From: Paludibacter sp.
Lineage (GTDB): Bacteria > Bacteroidota > Bacteroidia > Bacteroidales > Paludibacteraceae
Assembly (NCBI GenBank): GCA_010365115.1
Contig: JAAFGX010000003.1
Coordinates: 1 to 64,000 of the forward strand
Length of the DNA: 64,000 bases
Direction: 5' to 3'
Part shown: one piece after another, positions 9,246-20,918 of the stretch
Position numbering within the stretch: the first letter of the stretch is position 1
Layout of the letters: the number at the start of each line of letters is the position of its first letter
Program-made: the position numbers and the translations under genes
The notes under the pieces: generated by a model
Database searches by the model: none
Told to the model about the DNA's origin: nothing
Seen by the model: the letters and a program-made list of their open reading frames with translations, nothing else

Positions 9246-9833
9246 TTAATCGTTTGTTTGTATGCTTTTGAGGTAAAAAATTATTTGATTGAACAGGTAA
9301 GTTTCGTCAATTTCGTTATTTGTAGTTTCAAATGAATCAGAAGTATCAATTGGACTTGAAAGATTATCCACGTCCAACATAAAATCATATATTGGCAAAT
9401 CCGTTTTTTTTATACCCGTTTTGCACAGTGCTTTGGCATACATTGCTATATATTGTAAGGGAATGATGGGCTTTAAAGTCAAATCTACCAATAAATCAAA
9501 TTCTAATATATCGAGCTCATTAATATAAGAAGGTAATGGTTTTTTGAAAGAATCTGTTTCTTTATGATGGAGAATTCTGAATTCAGGTAGAATTGAAGTC
9601 AATACTTCCTTTTTATCAATAAATCCCCATGCACACACTTTTTTGCCATCTTGTTGTAATTTATGGATTATTTTGCGGATTTGAGGATTTTTTTCCGAAA
9701 AATCACTTTCGAATAACAACAAAATGGTTTTTGCTTTTCCGTAACTGACAAACCGATGCTCACGAATATTAGTGTTTAAATATTTCTTAGCACGGTTTTG
9801 AAATAGAAAGTTATTTATTTTTTTCATTTTCAT
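9246..9833 (-). CDS. DUF6913 family protein
   Basis: This 195-residue protein is soluble, with no signal peptide or membrane segment. It resembles the uncharacterised Bacteroidota family DUF6913, which from memory commonly lies between ligA and dapA. Visible features are a basic N-terminus, an alternating beta/alpha pattern (TILLLFESDF, KVCAWGFIDKKEV, FDLLVDLTLKPI) and YIAMYAKALCKTGI. That pattern hints at a Rossmann-like fold but gives no catalytic motif. It starts 8 nt after ligA, so it is cotranscribed with it. Function unknown. Confidence 0.8.
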   Translation of the reverse strand: MKMKKINNFLFQNRAKKYLNTNIREHRFVSYGKAKTILLLFESDFSEKNPQIRKIIHKLQQDGKKVCAWGFIDKKEVLTSILPEFRILHHKETDSFKKPLPSYINELDILEFDLLVDLTLKPIIPLQYIAMYAKALCKTGIKKTDLPIYDFMLDVDNLSSPIDTSDSFETTNNEIDETYLFNQIIFYLKSIQTND

Positions 9834-9841
9834 GTATTTTT

Positions 9842-12414
<2,573 letters not shown>

Positions 12415-12451
12415 AAAAAAAAGAGACTCTCTCATTACGAGAAAGTCTCTT
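12415..12451 (-). terminator. Intrinsic terminator, minus strand
   Basis: AAGAGACTCTCTC and GAGAAAGTCTCTT form a stem around a five-base loop; on the minus strand it is followed by a T-run. It is the first terminator downstream of the FadR-type regulator gene, about 240 nt beyond its stop. Repeat copy B and a hairpin lie between, as if they had been inserted into the 3' untranslated region. Confidence 0.8.
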
Positions 12452-12500
12452 AATCTTATACTATATAAAATAAATCAGATTAGTCAATCCATTATAGTCT

Positions 12501-12550
12501 TATACCAACTGTACATTTAAAACAGTCCAATCTGTTTTAAATGTAAACTG
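12501..12550. repeat. Perfect 13-bp hairpin next to repeat copy B
   Basis: ACATTTAAAACAG (12513-12525) pairs perfectly with CTGTTTTAAATGT (12532-12544) around TCCAAT. It is preceded by the TTATACCAA word and lies a few bases before copy B. It lacks the T-run of a terminator. Confidence 0.6.
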
Positions 12551-12554
12551 TTGT

Positions 12555-12672
12555 TAATGCCGATTGCAAATTCCGCTTGCGGAAGGCTTACAAACAAATT
12601 GGACAATAAGACGAACTTGCCTGCGGCAGGCAGGGTCGAAATTGGACTATATTGTTTGTGCAATCGGTATTA
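12555..12672 (+). repeat. Copy B of the terminal-inverted-repeat element (118 bp, complete)
   Basis: The ends TAATGCCGATTGCA (12555-12568) and TGCAATCGGTATTA (12659-12672) are inverted repeats with one mismatch. Inside are the palindromes TTCCGCTTGCGGAA and GCCTGCGGCAGGC. It sits 22 nt downstream of the FadR-type regulator stop. It is the reference copy for the partial copy at 1-93 and the inverted copy at 6789-6936. Confidence 0.85.
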
Positions 12673-12694
12673 TTTATTAATTGTGAAACGATTT

Positions 12695-13408
12695 TCAATT
12701 GCCTTCCTTCATTTTTTGTTTGGCAAAATCGACCACGCCCTTTAAATGTTGCGCCATAATCTGGGCTGCCATTTCACCATCGCGATTTTTAATGGCATCA
12801 AGCATCAATTTATGCTCATCTACAACTACTTCGTTCGGAGCGCAAATTCTGTCACGCTGGTAAATAGTCATAATGTCAGGAATTACGATTAAAAGCATGG
12901 CTTTAAAAACAGGATTATGACTGGCTTCAGCTATTGCTCGGTGAAAAGCAAAATCAAGACGAATTCGATCAGGCGTATCATAATGTTTGACATAACTTTC
13001 ATGTACTTTTTCAAGTTTTTCAAGATCCTCCTCTGTTCGGCGTTCGGCACACAGCCTAATGGCATTAACTTCTAAAACTAATCTGGTTTCTACCAAAGAG
13101 AAAAAGTCGTAATTCTGTAAATTTAACACATCGGATATCAAACCATCCAGCGTATTAATATCCAAACCGTTAATAACTGAACCACTTTGTGGCAAAGTTT
13201 TAATAATTCCATAGAATTCTAATTTGTGTAATGCTTCTCTTACCTGCGTTCTTCCAAAGCCTAAGTCTAGTGCTAATTTTCGCTCTGCAGGAAGCCGGTC
13301 GCCGGGTTTTAAAACACCCGAGTTGATTAATTCCTTAACTTTTGAAATTACTTTATCTGATGGGCTTTCAACCGATTGGTCTTTTGCCCTTGTTAGCGTA
13401 TTTGCCAT
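12695..13408 (-). CDS. GntR-family transcriptional regulator, FadR/FCD subfamily
   Basis: The 237-residue protein has a winged-helix domain (about residues 15-82) with the GntR signature PAERKLALDLGFGRTQVREAL, followed by an all-helical FCD ligand domain (about 95-220). The domain keeps the metal-site pattern FHRAIAEASHNP and a late EHKLMLDAI His. Such proteins sense small organic acids such as uronates, lactate or amino-acid derivatives. The ligand here is unknown. It is monocistronic, with a promoter at 13529-13560 and a palindrome at 13617-13630 that fits its operator class. Alanine dehydrogenase lies upstream on the same strand. Confidence 0.9.
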   Translation of the reverse strand: MANTLTRAKDQSVESPSDKVISKVKELINSGVLKPGDRLPAERKLALDLGFGRTQVREALHKLEFYGIIKTLPQSGSVINGLDINTLDGLISDVLNLQNYDFFSLVETRLVLEVNAIRLCAERRTEEDLEKLEKVHESYVKHYDTPDRIRLDFAFHRAIAEASHNPVFKAMLLIVIPDIMTIYQRDRICAPNEVVVDEHKLMLDAIKNRDGEMAAQIMAQHLKGVVDFAKQKMKEGN

Positions 13409-13528
13409 GATATATTTAAAAATTGAAATTCAGTTACAATCACATTCATTAAGATCGATAAAAAACAACATAAATTAATGCGTATTATTCTTTATACCAA
13501 CACATTTATGCTTTTTCAAATTGGAGTG

Positions 13529-13560
13529 CAAAGATATATTTAAAAAAACAATATAACAAA
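13529..13560 (-). promoter_or_regulatory. Promoter for the FadR-type regulator
   Basis: On the minus strand: TTTG (13557-13560), a 20-nt spacer and TATCTTTG (13529-13536). This is a full match to the phylum consensus and implies a leader of about 115 nt. Confidence 0.7.
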
Positions 13561-13616
13561 TAACCTTTAAAATCAATTCAATATAAGTACAACACGTTGA
13601 TTTAATCTCTATTCAA

Positions 13617-13630
13617 TTTGGTCGACCAAA
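13617..13630. promoter_or_regulatory. Candidate FadR-type operator palindrome
   Basis: TTTGGTCGACCAAA is a perfect 14-bp palindrome containing TGGTC-GACCA, the core bound by FadR-subfamily GntR regulators. It lies about 57 nt upstream of the -33 element of the regulator gene, so it could mediate autoregulation. Confidence 0.55.
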
Positions 13631-13750
13631 ATTAATTGTAAGTTTTATATGTACAAAACATTTTAATCATTATTTTATCATTTATGCTTTTAAACATATA
13701 ATATGCCTAATTTTTGAACCAATATAGAATTTAGGAAGACTAAAATACAC

Positions 13751-13786
13751 AAAAAAATCCTCTTAAAATAAATCAAGAGGAGTTTT
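13751..13786 (-). terminator. Terminator after alanine dehydrogenase
   Basis: On the minus strand TCCTCTT pairs with AAGAGGA around a ten-base loop, followed by seven T residues, 24 nt downstream of the ald stop. Confidence 0.75.
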
Positions 13787-13809
13787 CTGCAAAATTAAAG
13801 AGTCAATTT

Positions 13810-14892
13810 TCAAAGTTTAAAAGTATCGGCAACCGCTTTACAAACAACTTTTCCGTTTACAATGTTCAAACCGGTATTCAAGTCTTCATTTTCAGCACAA
13901 GCTTTTTTCCAACCAATATTTGCGAGCTTCAAAGCATAAGGCAAAGTCGCATTTGTTAAAGCAAGAGTAGAAGTAAATGGAACTGCACCGGGAATATTGG
14001 CTACGCAATAATGTAAAATACCATCCACCATATAAACCGGTTGCGCATGAGTTGTAGGAACTGAAGTTTCAAAACAACCACCCTGATCAATAGCCACATC
14101 AACTAATACTGATCCTGGTTCCATAAGTTTCAGCATATCACGGGTAATTAAATGTGGTGCTTTTGCTCCGGGAATTAAAACTGCACCGATTACTAAATCG
14201 GTGAGTGGTAACATTTGTTCGATATTATAGGCTGTTGACATTAATGTATCCACATTTGCCGGCATAATTTCACTCAAATAACGCAGTCGGGGCAATGAAA
14301 TATCAGCAATAGTTACATGAGCACCCAATCCGGCAGCCATCAATGCTGCTTGTGTGCCAACTATTCCACCACCCAACACCAATACATTAGCTGGTTTAAC
14401 ACCGGGAACTCCACCCAATAAAATGCCCTTACCACCTTTTGGTTTTTCAAGGTATTTTGCTCCTTCCTGAATAGACATGCGTCCGGCAACTTCGGACATT
14501 GGAATAAGCAATGGCAATGTATTATTCATTTCCACAGTTTCGTAAGCCAGACAAATTGCGTTGCTCTTAATCATCGCAAGTGTAAGTTCTTCGTTTGAAG
14601 CAAAATGGAAATACGTAAAAATTAATTGATTCGGACGAATGAGATTGTATTCGCTTTTGATAGGTTCTTTTACCTTCATAATCATATCGGCAGTTGCATA
14701 CACTTCTTCGGCAGAAAGAAGAATGAGCGCTCCGGCTTTTACATAGTGTTCATCACTAAATCCACTATTTTCACCAGCATGAGTCTCAATGTAAACTGTG
14801 TGACCATTCATTACAAGGGTTTTTGCACCTGAAGGAGTTAACGAAACGCGACTTTCGTTATTTTTAATCTCTTTTGGAATTCCAATTTTCAT
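13810..14892 (-). CDS. ald: Alanine dehydrogenase
   Basis: Ald interconverts alanine and pyruvate plus ammonia with NAD. The start at MKIGIPKEIKNNESRVSL gives 360 residues; two extra codons upstream (ATG TGT) are unlikely to be used. Key segments are IMKVKEP (substrate lysine), FTYFHFAS (catalytic His), the Rossmann loop VLGGGIVGTQAA near residue 170, and DVAIDQGGCFETS (catalytic Asp). It is monocistronic with its own terminator. A FadR-type regulator lies downstream, but the candidate operator is beyond the ald terminator, so control of ald by it is not supported. Confidence 0.95.
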   Translation of the reverse strand: MKIGIPKEIKNNESRVSLTPSGAKTLVMNGHTVYIETHAGENSGFSDEHYVKAGALILLSAEEVYATADMIMKVKEPIKSEYNLIRPNQLIFTYFHFASNEELTLAMIKSNAICLAYETVEMNNTLPLLIPMSEVAGRMSIQEGAKYLEKPKGGKGILLGGVPGVKPANVLVLGGGIVGTQAALMAAGLGAHVTIADISLPRLRYLSEIMPANVDTLMSTAYNIEQMLPLTDLVIGAVLIPGAKAPHLITRDMLKLMEPGSVLVDVAIDQGGCFETSVPTTHAQPVYMVDGILHYCVANIPGAVPFTSTLALTNATLPYALKLANIGWKKACAENEDLNTGLNIVNGKVVCKAVADTFKL

Positions 14893-15101
14893 ACACATTA
14901 TATTTAAGAAATTAATTGTAATTAAATTATTTCAAGACTGATTTAAATACTTCAGAGAAGAAATCGCGGTAAAAATACAAGATTAATTTCAAATTGGAAC
15001 TAAAACATGAATATATTTTAATCAAAGAGTAAATATATTTTCTAAACAGCTATTATACAAAACATAAAGCTTGTTACGAATTGATAGTATTGCGCATTAT
15101 G

Positions 15102-15126
15102 ACCCCTAACCCATTACGGGGAACTA
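15102..15126. repeat. C/G-rich palindromic repeat word (CCCCTAACCC...GGGG)
   Basis: CCCCTAACCCATTACGGGG has the same skeleton as copies at 49104, 49619, 61207 and, inside valS, 55494. It stands out against the AT-rich gap and is followed at 15148-15170 by ATTATGAATTATGAATT-type words. The rest of the 290-nt gap holds no gene. Confidence 0.5.
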
Positions 15127-15182
15127 TGCAAGCGCTGTCTCCTAATTATTATGAATTATGAATTGTGCATTATCAACATCGT

Positions 15183-16172
15183 TTACAAGTCCATTTTTTC
15201 AAACACATTACTTGTATAGCTTCCCAAAATTCCTATGCCACCTACAATATTGTTATGAATTTGAATAGGCTCAGAGAAAACTCCATTGGAACTACTACTT
15301 GCATCGCGCGATTTTAGGTATAAATAATAACTTTTACTAATAGTTTGTAAGTCGACATAAATTTCTTTTTGAATATTTTTATAGTAAATATTCATATATT
15401 CATATTCCGGCAATAATTCTGTTGTGTTATTTGTAACATAAAAAGTAAGTGGATATTCTTTCCCATTAAACATTTCGTCGGAAAAGACATTAAACTGATT
15501 TGAGTTCAAAGAAGTTGGCGGCCCTACTGTACTATTGCTATTGTTCCCAGAAACCAGATCATCGAATGTAAAAAAATATTCATTTGACACTTGTCCACCG
15601 GGTAAACTTGATTTCGTTCTAACCGTCAATCTATAAAAGTTTTTTGTAGCTTCATCATCTTTAAATTTTAGTTTAAAGTGATATTCATAAATTGAATTAT
15701 AACCGATTGTATCTTCCTTTTGAGTTATATTGTTATAATGAGTAAGAGGATATTTTCCAGTAAACACTTTTGCGGTATCTAAAGTGAGCATATTACTTTT
15801 GGGTTCAATAATCGTTTCGGAACTCACATCATTTTTTGATGGAATTTTCACCTCCAATCGGATAGTATCACCTACTCCCGGCTTGAAATTAGATCTATAA
15901 ATTCCGTTGGCTGTATACATCATTTTTTCTTTAAAAATATGGTTTACCAGAACTGAAACATCTGCATTTTCAACATCTTTAAATGTATATCCACTTGAAA
16001 GGAAAAACTTACTTTCAGATATATGTGCCTTTATTACAGAATCAGGCGTTATAAAACTATTCATTACTACCTGAGGTTCAGTAATTTCACCATTGAATTC
16101 AATTATCTTTTCGCAAGATGCCAATAAGATAATCGAAATGGAAATTGATATATATTTTAGTAGTGATTTCAT
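15183..16172 (-). CDS. DUF4249 lipoprotein, partner of a TonB-dependent receptor
   Basis: This is a 329-residue lipoprotein with lipobox LLASC, the lipidated Cys near residue 20. The body fits the DUF4249 family, all-beta proteins encoded beside TonB-dependent receptors in Bacteroidota. Diagnostic parts are the early EPQVVMNSFITPDS segment, the VENADVSVLVN stretch and the C-terminal GGIGILGSYTSNVF. It lies 8 nt after the receptor gene and is cotranscribed. A surface substrate-capturing role is plausible but unproven. Confidence 0.85.
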   Translation of the reverse strand: MKSLLKYISISISIILLASCEKIIEFNGEITEPQVVMNSFITPDSVIKAHISESKFFLSSGYTFKDVENADVSVLVNHIFKEKMMYTANGIYRSNFKPGVGDTIRLEVKIPSKNDVSSETIIEPKSNMLTLDTAKVFTGKYPLTHYNNITQKEDTIGYNSIYEYHFKLKFKDDEATKNFYRLTVRTKSSLPGGQVSNEYFFTFDDLVSGNNSNSTVGPPTSLNSNQFNVFSDEMFNGKEYPLTFYVTNNTTELLPEYEYMNIYYKNIQKEIYVDLQTISKSYYLYLKSRDASSSSNGVFSEPIQIHNNIVGGIGILGSYTSNVFEKMDL

Positions 16173-16180
16173 TTGAATTA

Positions 16181-18643
16181 TTAAAATTTATAGGTATAAC
16201 TAACCGATGGTATAATGGGGAAAATTGATATTTGTTTTAAAACTTTCTTTTCAGTGTAAACATCGTTTATCATCTCACCTGTAGTATCTACAGTTGTTAG
16301 GAAAGGATTCAACTGATTGTATGCATTATATACACTAATATTCCATGTTCGCTTTCCGTATTTTAATTGTTTGTGGAAATTCATTCCAACATCTAATCTA
16401 TGATATGGTTCGTACCTGAAATTATTACGGGAACTAACATAAGGCAAAGGTGTTGTAAAAGTCGAATAAATAACGTCTCCACTAACTTTCGGCATCTCAG
16501 GAATTGAAAAGAAAGCGCCTCCAGTTTGAGGTATTTCGGCTCCTGAATATTCTTGAAGTGCAAGTGTTCCAGCACTTCCTGTACTGTAAACCCAGGTGGC
16601 AGCCAAATCAAATTTTTCGCTGAACTTATGTGATACCACAATGCTTAAATCATGACGTCGGTCATACTTTGCAGGAAAAACTTTCCCGTAATTTAACTCC
16701 TCTCCAGGTCTATCGAAAAGTCGTTCGGCTTTTGACCAAGTATACCCAACCCAACCCGTGGTTTTTCCCACGGTTTTCTGAGCTAAAAACTCAACTCCAT
16801 AAGCCCAACCTCGTCCCAGACTCACCTTGTCTTCCCAACCGGTGCTCGACCCAAAAAATGAAGCGCCATCTTTATACTCAATAAGGTTATCCATCGATTT
16901 ATAATAGCCCTCGAGCGATAAATCGAAAATATTCAACAAATTATAAAACGTTCCAATTGAGTATTGATGGGATTTCATGGGTTCAATGCGCTTGGTAACC
17001 GGCACCCACAAGTCGGTTGGCAAGCTGATATTACTATTTGACAACAAATGTATATACTGACTCATAGATGCATAGCCTGCTTTAAACGAAAGTTTATCAT
17101 TTATCAGAACCCTTAATCCCAGTCGGGGTTGTAAAGATTGGTAAAATTTTTCCTGAACATAAAAATTAGAATAATGCAATCCAACATTGGCTTTAATATA
17201 ATAACCCAACGAGATATTATCTTCGAAGTACGCCATTGTTTCATGAGAATAAACATCTTTATCTCCTATGGTCGTTTCGAAGGAATCAGTTTTACTGGTC
17301 ATTTGTGCCACGGTAACTCCGGGTCGAAAAGTATGATTGGTATAATTAGCTCCAAATTTTATATCATGATTGGGGTTTGGAGCATAATCAAAAACGACTT
17401 TACCCGAAAAATCCTCAATTCCAGAACGATATCCCAATGTTATTGATTCAGTGGTATTTGTCGATGGAGTTTGAGTTTTAGATTCTGTACCTACACTCAA
17501 TAGGAACCTATAACGAGTATATGAGGCAGTAGTATTCATAAACAACTTGTTATTTATGAGGTGATTCCATCGAAGAGCAGTAATAATATTGCCCCAATCC
17601 CAATTCATTTTCAATCTGTTCTCCTGTTTTATCGTGTCAGATTCTGTTGAACCCTGCTTAATATTAGCATAGATTACATCATCGCCCATATAAGCGCTCA
17701 GGTAAAGTCGGTCTTTATCGGAAAATTTATGACTTATTTTGGCATTTAAATCATAAAAATAATAACCTGCTGTGGTTTTTTCCATACCTGATTCCTTGCC
17801 TAACGTCCCATTTATTATCGGTTGAGCCAAAATATCGGCGTATGTACGACGGGCCGAAACATTGAAAGTAGTTTTCCCTTTTATGATTGGTCCTTCAATA
17901 TTGATTTTAGATGAAATTAAACCAACTGTAACATTACCATGGTAACCAGTTTCCGAACCATCATTCATTCTAATATCAACAACTGACGAAAGTCGACCAC
18001 CAAAACGAGCCGGGAAACTACCTTTGTATAACGTTACATTTTTTACCGCATCGGCATTAAAAACAGAAAAGAAGCCAAACATGTGATTCACATTATAAAC
18101 CGGTACACCATCCAACAGCAACAGATTTTCGTCAGGACCTCCGCCCCTAACAAACAAACCGGCAGAACCTTCGGCACTTTTAACACCAGGAAGCAACTGT
18201 AATGCTTTAATTATATCGGTCTCTCCAAAAAGTGCAGGAACAGATTTTATTTGACTAATGGGAACATCGATTGCACTCATTTGTGAACCCTGAACACCCA
18301 GTTCTTTGCGGTTCCCGATAACTGTAACTTCTTTTAAAAAAGTTGATTCAAACATTTTTACATTGATAGTGGTATCTTTCGATAGTTTGAAAATACGTTT
18401 CTGATCGCCAAAACCAACATACGAAAACAGAACATTGACAAATCCTTTTGGCACTGTCAATGAATAAAATCCGTAGGCATTACTTACCGTTCCTTTTTTG
18501 TAATTGGTCTCGAAAACAGAAGAGCTGATGAGTGTTTCACCGCTTTTTGCATCTGTAATATACCCGCTAATCGTATAATTTTGAGATGGTAACAAAAAAG
18601 CAAAAGATAGTATTGAAAATAGAAGAAGGATGAATCGTTTCAT
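16181..18643 (-). CDS. TonB-dependent outer-membrane receptor with carboxypeptidase-regulatory-like domain
   Basis: The 820-residue protein begins with a signal peptide (about 1-20). A CarboxypepD_reg-like beta-sandwich follows (about 23-110: YTISGYITDAKSGETL). The plug domain (about 120-230) contains FVRGGGPDENLLLLDGVPV and FPARFGGRLSSVVDIRM, and a 22-strand barrel ends in an aromatic residue (SYTYKF). It is energised by TonB/ExbBD, which are not in the window. Pairing with DUF4249 rather than SusD argues against a glycan locus. The substrate is unknown. Confidence 0.93.
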   Translation of the reverse strand: MKRFILLLFSILSFAFLLPSQNYTISGYITDAKSGETLISSSVFETNYKKGTVSNAYGFYSLTVPKGFVNVLFSYVGFGDQKRIFKLSKDTTINVKMFESTFLKEVTVIGNRKELGVQGSQMSAIDVPISQIKSVPALFGETDIIKALQLLPGVKSAEGSAGLFVRGGGPDENLLLLDGVPVYNVNHMFGFFSVFNADAVKNVTLYKGSFPARFGGRLSSVVDIRMNDGSETGYHGNVTVGLISSKINIEGPIIKGKTTFNVSARRTYADILAQPIINGTLGKESGMEKTTAGYYFYDLNAKISHKFSDKDRLYLSAYMGDDVIYANIKQGSTESDTIKQENRLKMNWDWGNIITALRWNHLINNKLFMNTTASYTRYRFLLSVGTESKTQTPSTNTTESITLGYRSGIEDFSGKVVFDYAPNPNHDIKFGANYTNHTFRPGVTVAQMTSKTDSFETTIGDKDVYSHETMAYFEDNISLGYYIKANVGLHYSNFYVQEKFYQSLQPRLGLRVLINDKLSFKAGYASMSQYIHLLSNSNISLPTDLWVPVTKRIEPMKSHQYSIGTFYNLLNIFDLSLEGYYKSMDNLIEYKDGASFFGSSTGWEDKVSLGRGWAYGVEFLAQKTVGKTTGWVGYTWSKAERLFDRPGEELNYGKVFPAKYDRRHDLSIVVSHKFSEKFDLAATWVYSTGSAGTLALQEYSGAEIPQTGGAFFSIPEMPKVSGDVIYSTFTTPLPYVSSRNNFRYEPYHRLDVGMNFHKQLKYGKRTWNISVYNAYNQLNPFLTTVDTTGEMINDVYTEKKVLKQISIFPIIPSVSYTYKF

Positions 18644-18673
18644 GAATTAGTACTATTGATTTTTTTGAGGATA

Positions 18674-18681
18674 CAAATGTA
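18674..18681 (-). promoter_or_regulatory. -7 element for the TonB receptor operon
   Basis: TACATTTG on the minus strand, 30 nt upstream of the receptor ATG, matches TAnnTTTG. A TTTG at the right distance is not evident. Confidence 0.4.
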
Positions 18682-18882
18682 ATCATTTATTTTTAAGAGT
18701 TCCATTTTTGAAAAAACGTATCTAATGTTGATATTGTTGAAATTTATACATTTATTAGGCAAAAAGAAGCCCCACAACTTTAAAGAAATGGGGTTTTAGT
18801 AAGGATGTTCAATGTGTAAGCCGTACAACCGCATAAAGCGGTTTGTTGGCTGAAACAATATATAACGATCAATTATGAATTA

Positions 18883-19542
18883 TCAATTATGAATTTTTTC
18901 TTTTGCAAGCTCAACTACTTTTTCAAGCGCATAGGTTTTGGAATTCTTTTTTTTTGCAGCATTTATCATCGCTTTTGCCACCAAACGGGCCTGAATTGGT
19001 TTATATCGAAGAAAAAAACCCAGTTTATTCAATAAAACCATTACTTTTAAACCTACTTTTTCGCCAAAACGTTTTTCTATACGATCACCATCTAATTGTC
19101 CGGGGCGAAGAATGCTAATTACTTCGAAAGGTAAAGATTGAATGGCTTCTTCCAACTTGCCTTTCATATTCATATAAAAAGTGTTTGATTTGGAATTGGC
19201 ACCAGCCGACGAAACTAATACATAATGCGAAACTCCATTTTTTGCAGCAATTTCAGCTACTGAATATTGATAGGTAAAATCGACTTTAAACTGATTTTCT
19301 TTGATCTTTGCCTGAGAAATTGTAGTTCCGAGAGTGGAAAATAACACATCGCCTGTAACAAGATTTTTCCAAGATTCAGGCAGGTCGAAATCAATACAAA
19401 ACTCAGATAATTTGGGATGTTTAACTCCACTCGATCGTCTTACCAAAGATACAACTTCAGAATATTCTTTATTTTCAAGTAGTACTTGAATTAATTGTGT
19501 GCCAACCATTCCGGTTGATCCTATTACAATTGCTTTTTTCAT
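18883..19542 (-). CDS. NAD(P)-binding oxidoreductase, atypical SDR (HTATIP2-like)
   Basis: This 219-residue Rossmann protein has the dinucleotide loop GSTGMVGTQL at residues 8-17, VSSAGANSKS in the SDR serine position and YMNMKGKLEEAI supplying a YxxxK pair. The family comprises NAD(P)H-binding proteins of uncertain substrate. Its last codons and stop lie inside an ATTCATAATTGAT repeat word that continues downstream. A weak CCCCA/TGGGG hairpin at 18770-18793 may terminate the transcript. Confidence 0.8.
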   Translation of the reverse strand: MKKAIVIGSTGMVGTQLIQVLLENKEYSEVVSLVRRSSGVKHPKLSEFCIDFDLPESWKNLVTGDVLFSTLGTTISQAKIKENQFKVDFTYQYSVAEIAAKNGVSHYVLVSSAGANSKSNTFYMNMKGKLEEAIQSLPFEVISILRPGQLDGDRIEKRFGEKVGLKVMVLLNKLGFFLRYKPIQARLVAKAMINAAKKKNSKTYALEKVVELAKEKIHN

Positions 19543-19621
19543 ATTTTATAAACCACGAATTAGAACAAATTTTACGAATTACTTCTTGACTTCCGACTTG
19601 TGACTTCCGACTCTTTTCTCC

Positions 19622-20845
19622 CTAATTATCAATATGAATATCTCTGAATCCCAGAAAATATAACACACCATCCAAACCAATGGTAGAAATAGATTGTTGT
19701 GCGTTGGCAATCACTTTTGGTTTGGCATGAAATGCTATTCCCAAACCGGCTAAATTCAACATTGGCAAATCATTAGCACCATCTCCAACAGCAATTACCT
19801 GTTTCAAATCAATTTTTTCGATTTGTGCAATCAATCTCAACAATTCTGCTTTACGTTTTCCATCAACAATATCTCCAATATAATTTCCAGTAAGTTTTCC
19901 GTCAATAATTTCGAGTTCATTAGCATAAACATAATCCACATCAAAATGTTTTTTTAGCGCATTTCCAAAATAAGTGAACCCTCCTGAAAGAATGGCAATT
20001 TTAAATCCTATTTTTTTAAGAATGGAAATTAAGCGGACTGCTCCATCCATTATCGGCAAGTGTTTGGCAATATCTTCCAATACCGATTCGTCCAATCCTT
20101 TGAGTAAAGACACACGTTTTTTAAAGCTCTCGGAAAAATCGATTTCGCCACGCATTGCGGCTTCAGTAATGGCTCTGACTTCTTCGCCCACTCCTGCTCT
20201 TTCGGCAAGTTCATCAATCACTTCCGTTTTTATAAGCGTAGAATCCATATCAAAACAGATAAGACGACGGTTGCGTCGATACATATCATCTTTTTGAAAC
20301 GAAATATCAATTCCTAATTCTGCCGTATAATTCATTAATTGAGCCGATAACTTTTTTTTATCTTTTAATTCGCCCCGAACCGACAGTTCAATGCAGGCAC
20401 GGACAGAATTTGCATCGGAAACTTCTAACGAAGGTCTACCGGTCAAACGGATAATGGAGTCAATATTCAATTCTTGATCCGTCACAACCCTGGTTACCAT
20501 TGATAATTGTTTGGCAGTAATTACTTTTCCTAAAATAGTTACAATATAACGACTTTTACCCTGCCTGCCCACCCAATTTGTATATCGTTCCTCAGTTACA
20601 GGTGTAAAACGCACATTTACATTTAGTTCAGAACATTTAAACAAAACTTCTTTTAAAATATTCCCTGAATCGGCATCATCTGACATTTTAAAAAGAATAC
20701 CAAGTGAGAGTGTTTGATGAATATCTGCTTGTCCGATGTCCAAAATTGTTGCATTGTATTTTCCTAATATTTCTGTTATTGAAGTTGTAACCCCTGGTTT
20801 ATCGTCACCCGAAATGCTTATTAAAATTATTTCACTTTTTGGCAT
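19622..20845 (-). CDS. serB: Phosphoserine phosphatase with N-terminal ACT domains
   Basis: SerB removes phosphate from phosphoserine, the last step of serine synthesis. The 407-residue protein has two N-terminal ACT-like regulatory domains (about 5-90 and 100-180). The HAD phosphatase domain has the nucleophile motif DMDST (D199, D201), ILSGGFTYFG for motif II, a lysine in DGKRKAELL and the acidic GDGANDLPML motif. Serine or another amino acid may regulate it through ACT. Tandem ACT plus SerB is a known arrangement. Confidence 0.95.
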   Translation of the reverse strand: MPKSEIILISISGDDKPGVTTSITEILGKYNATILDIGQADIHQTLSLGILFKMSDDADSGNILKEVLFKCSELNVNVRFTPVTEERYTNWVGRQGKSRYIVTILGKVITAKQLSMVTRVVTDQELNIDSIIRLTGRPSLEVSDANSVRACIELSVRGELKDKKKLSAQLMNYTAELGIDISFQKDDMYRRNRRLICFDMDSTLIKTEVIDELAERAGVGEEVRAITEAAMRGEIDFSESFKKRVSLLKGLDESVLEDIAKHLPIMDGAVRLISILKKIGFKIAILSGGFTYFGNALKKHFDVDYVYANELEIIDGKLTGNYIGDIVDGKRKAELLRLIAQIEKIDLKQVIAVGDGANDLPMLNLAGLGIAFHAKPKVIANAQQSISTIGLDGVLYFLGFRDIHIDN

Positions 20846-20918
20846 AGTAAATTTGGTTTTGTAAAGTTTGAAAGTTTGTAAAGTTAAGTAAATAGTTTAT
20901 TAAAAAATTTTGAATAAA

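Noticed and set aside
12551-12745. 64-codon ORF near the FadR-type regulator
   Set aside because: It consists mostly of repeat copy B and the antisense of the regulator's 3' end.
20555-20580. CCCTGCCTGCC word inside serB resembling the palindrome of the terminal-inverted-repeat element
   Set aside because: Only about 11 bases match, neither terminus is present and the ACT/SerB protein sequence is continuous there; treated as chance.
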